DNA of 7,510 nucleotides from an uncultured Saprospiraceae bacterium. GTDB taxonomy: Bacteria; Bacteroidota; Bacteroidia; Chitinophagales; Saprospiraceae. Position 1 is the first letter of the stretch. Every line of letters begins with the position of its first letter. Where the stretch lies: contig CAJQNM010000597.1 in NCBI GenBank assembly GCA_905479665.1, forward strand, positions 1 to 7,510, in the 5' to 3' direction. Of the stretch, positions 7,211 to 7,510 are shown in pieces. A program made the position numbers and the translations under genes. Below the pieces are notes generated by a model. It had not been told where the DNA came from and did not search any database. It saw only the letters and a program-made list of their open reading frames with translations.

Positions 7211-7510
7211 ATGTTAATAAGAATGATCAAGTTGAGCTCAAGTGGAAGAATACATTCAGCCCTAGTGGCAGCACTTCTCCTTTGCGCCGTAACTGCAATC
7301 GGGCAGACCCAGGTTGAGGGGCGAGTGCTATCTGCCGATGATGGTGAAGGACTGCTGGGTGCTACCATCACCATAAAAGGAACCCTGACTGGGATGATAA
7401 CCGATTATGACGGTCGATTTGCCTTGACGGCCCAGCAAGGCGATACACTCAATGTTTCCTATGTAGGGTATCTGAGTCAGGAAGCTGTTGTAGGTTCTTC
7501 TTCCGTTCTA
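7211..7510 (+). CDS. SusC-like TonB-dependent outer-membrane transporter, N-terminal part
   Basis: The first 100 codons of a SusC/RagA-type transporter, which with a SusD-type lipoprotein imports oligosaccharides across the outer membrane using TonB energy. The gene runs off the right edge; such proteins are usually around 1000 residues. Residues 1 to about 31 form a signal peptide (basic start, then ALVAALLLCAVTAIG). From about residue 34 a carboxypeptidase D regulatory-like domain begins: QVEGRVLSADDGEGLLGATI, followed by IKGTLTGMITDYDGRFAL and LNVSYVGYLSQEAVV, the typical opening of SusC proteins. The plug and barrel are outside the window. The start at 7211 abuts the stop of the small hydrophobic ORF; an ATG at 7223 is an alternative that also keeps a good signal peptide. 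Control by the HTCS immediately upstream is inferred from gene order. Confidence 0.93.
   Translation, partial: MLIRMIKLSSSGRIHSALVAALLLCAVTAIGQTQVEGRVLSADDGEGLLGATITIKGTLTGMITDYDGRFALTAQQGDTLNVSYVGYLSQEAVVGSSSVL

Overview
The window looks like chromosomal DNA of a member of the Bacteroidota. The evidence is a complete hybrid two-component sensor/regulator (HTCS: periplasmic propeller, histidine kinase, receiver and AraC domain in one chain), a lipoprotein with an acidic motif after its lipid-modified cysteine, and the N-terminus of a SusC-type TonB-dependent transporter. These are hallmarks of a polysaccharide utilization locus (PUL). Moderate GC content and weak Shine-Dalgarno sites fit a Cytophagales-like marine or soil bacterium, but I cannot name a genus.

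Layout. Positions 1-1179 (minus strand) hold the first 393 codons of a tyrosine recombinase with every catalytic residue present; it runs off the left edge. Next, about 1253-1677 (minus strand) is a decayed gene fragment. Its reading frames, stitched together, resemble the plastocyanin/azurin-like blue-copper domain found in some large secreted Bacteroidota and Planctomycetes proteins. It carries an internal TAG, a frameshift and a lost C-terminal copper site. A 10-bp direct repeat lies at the junction between the two.

From about 1847 onward everything reads on the plus strand and appears intact: a putative surface lipoprotein (1847-3031), the HTCS regulator (3134-7012), an inverted repeat over the HTCS stop codon, a 35-codon hydrophobic ORF (7103-7210), and a SusC-type gene (7211 to the right edge). 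The stop of the 35-codon ORF is followed directly, in the same frame, by the SusC start.

How it may work together (inference from PUL biology): the outer-membrane transporter and surface lipoprotein capture and import a glycan. An oligosaccharide reaching the periplasm binds the double propeller of the HTCS, which then activates the downstream susC-type operon through its AraC domain. The integrase and the broken copper-protein gene mark the left side as a rearranged or mobile-element-affected boundary of the PUL. The substrate cannot be told from this window, because no glycoside hydrolase, lyase or SusD gene is included.
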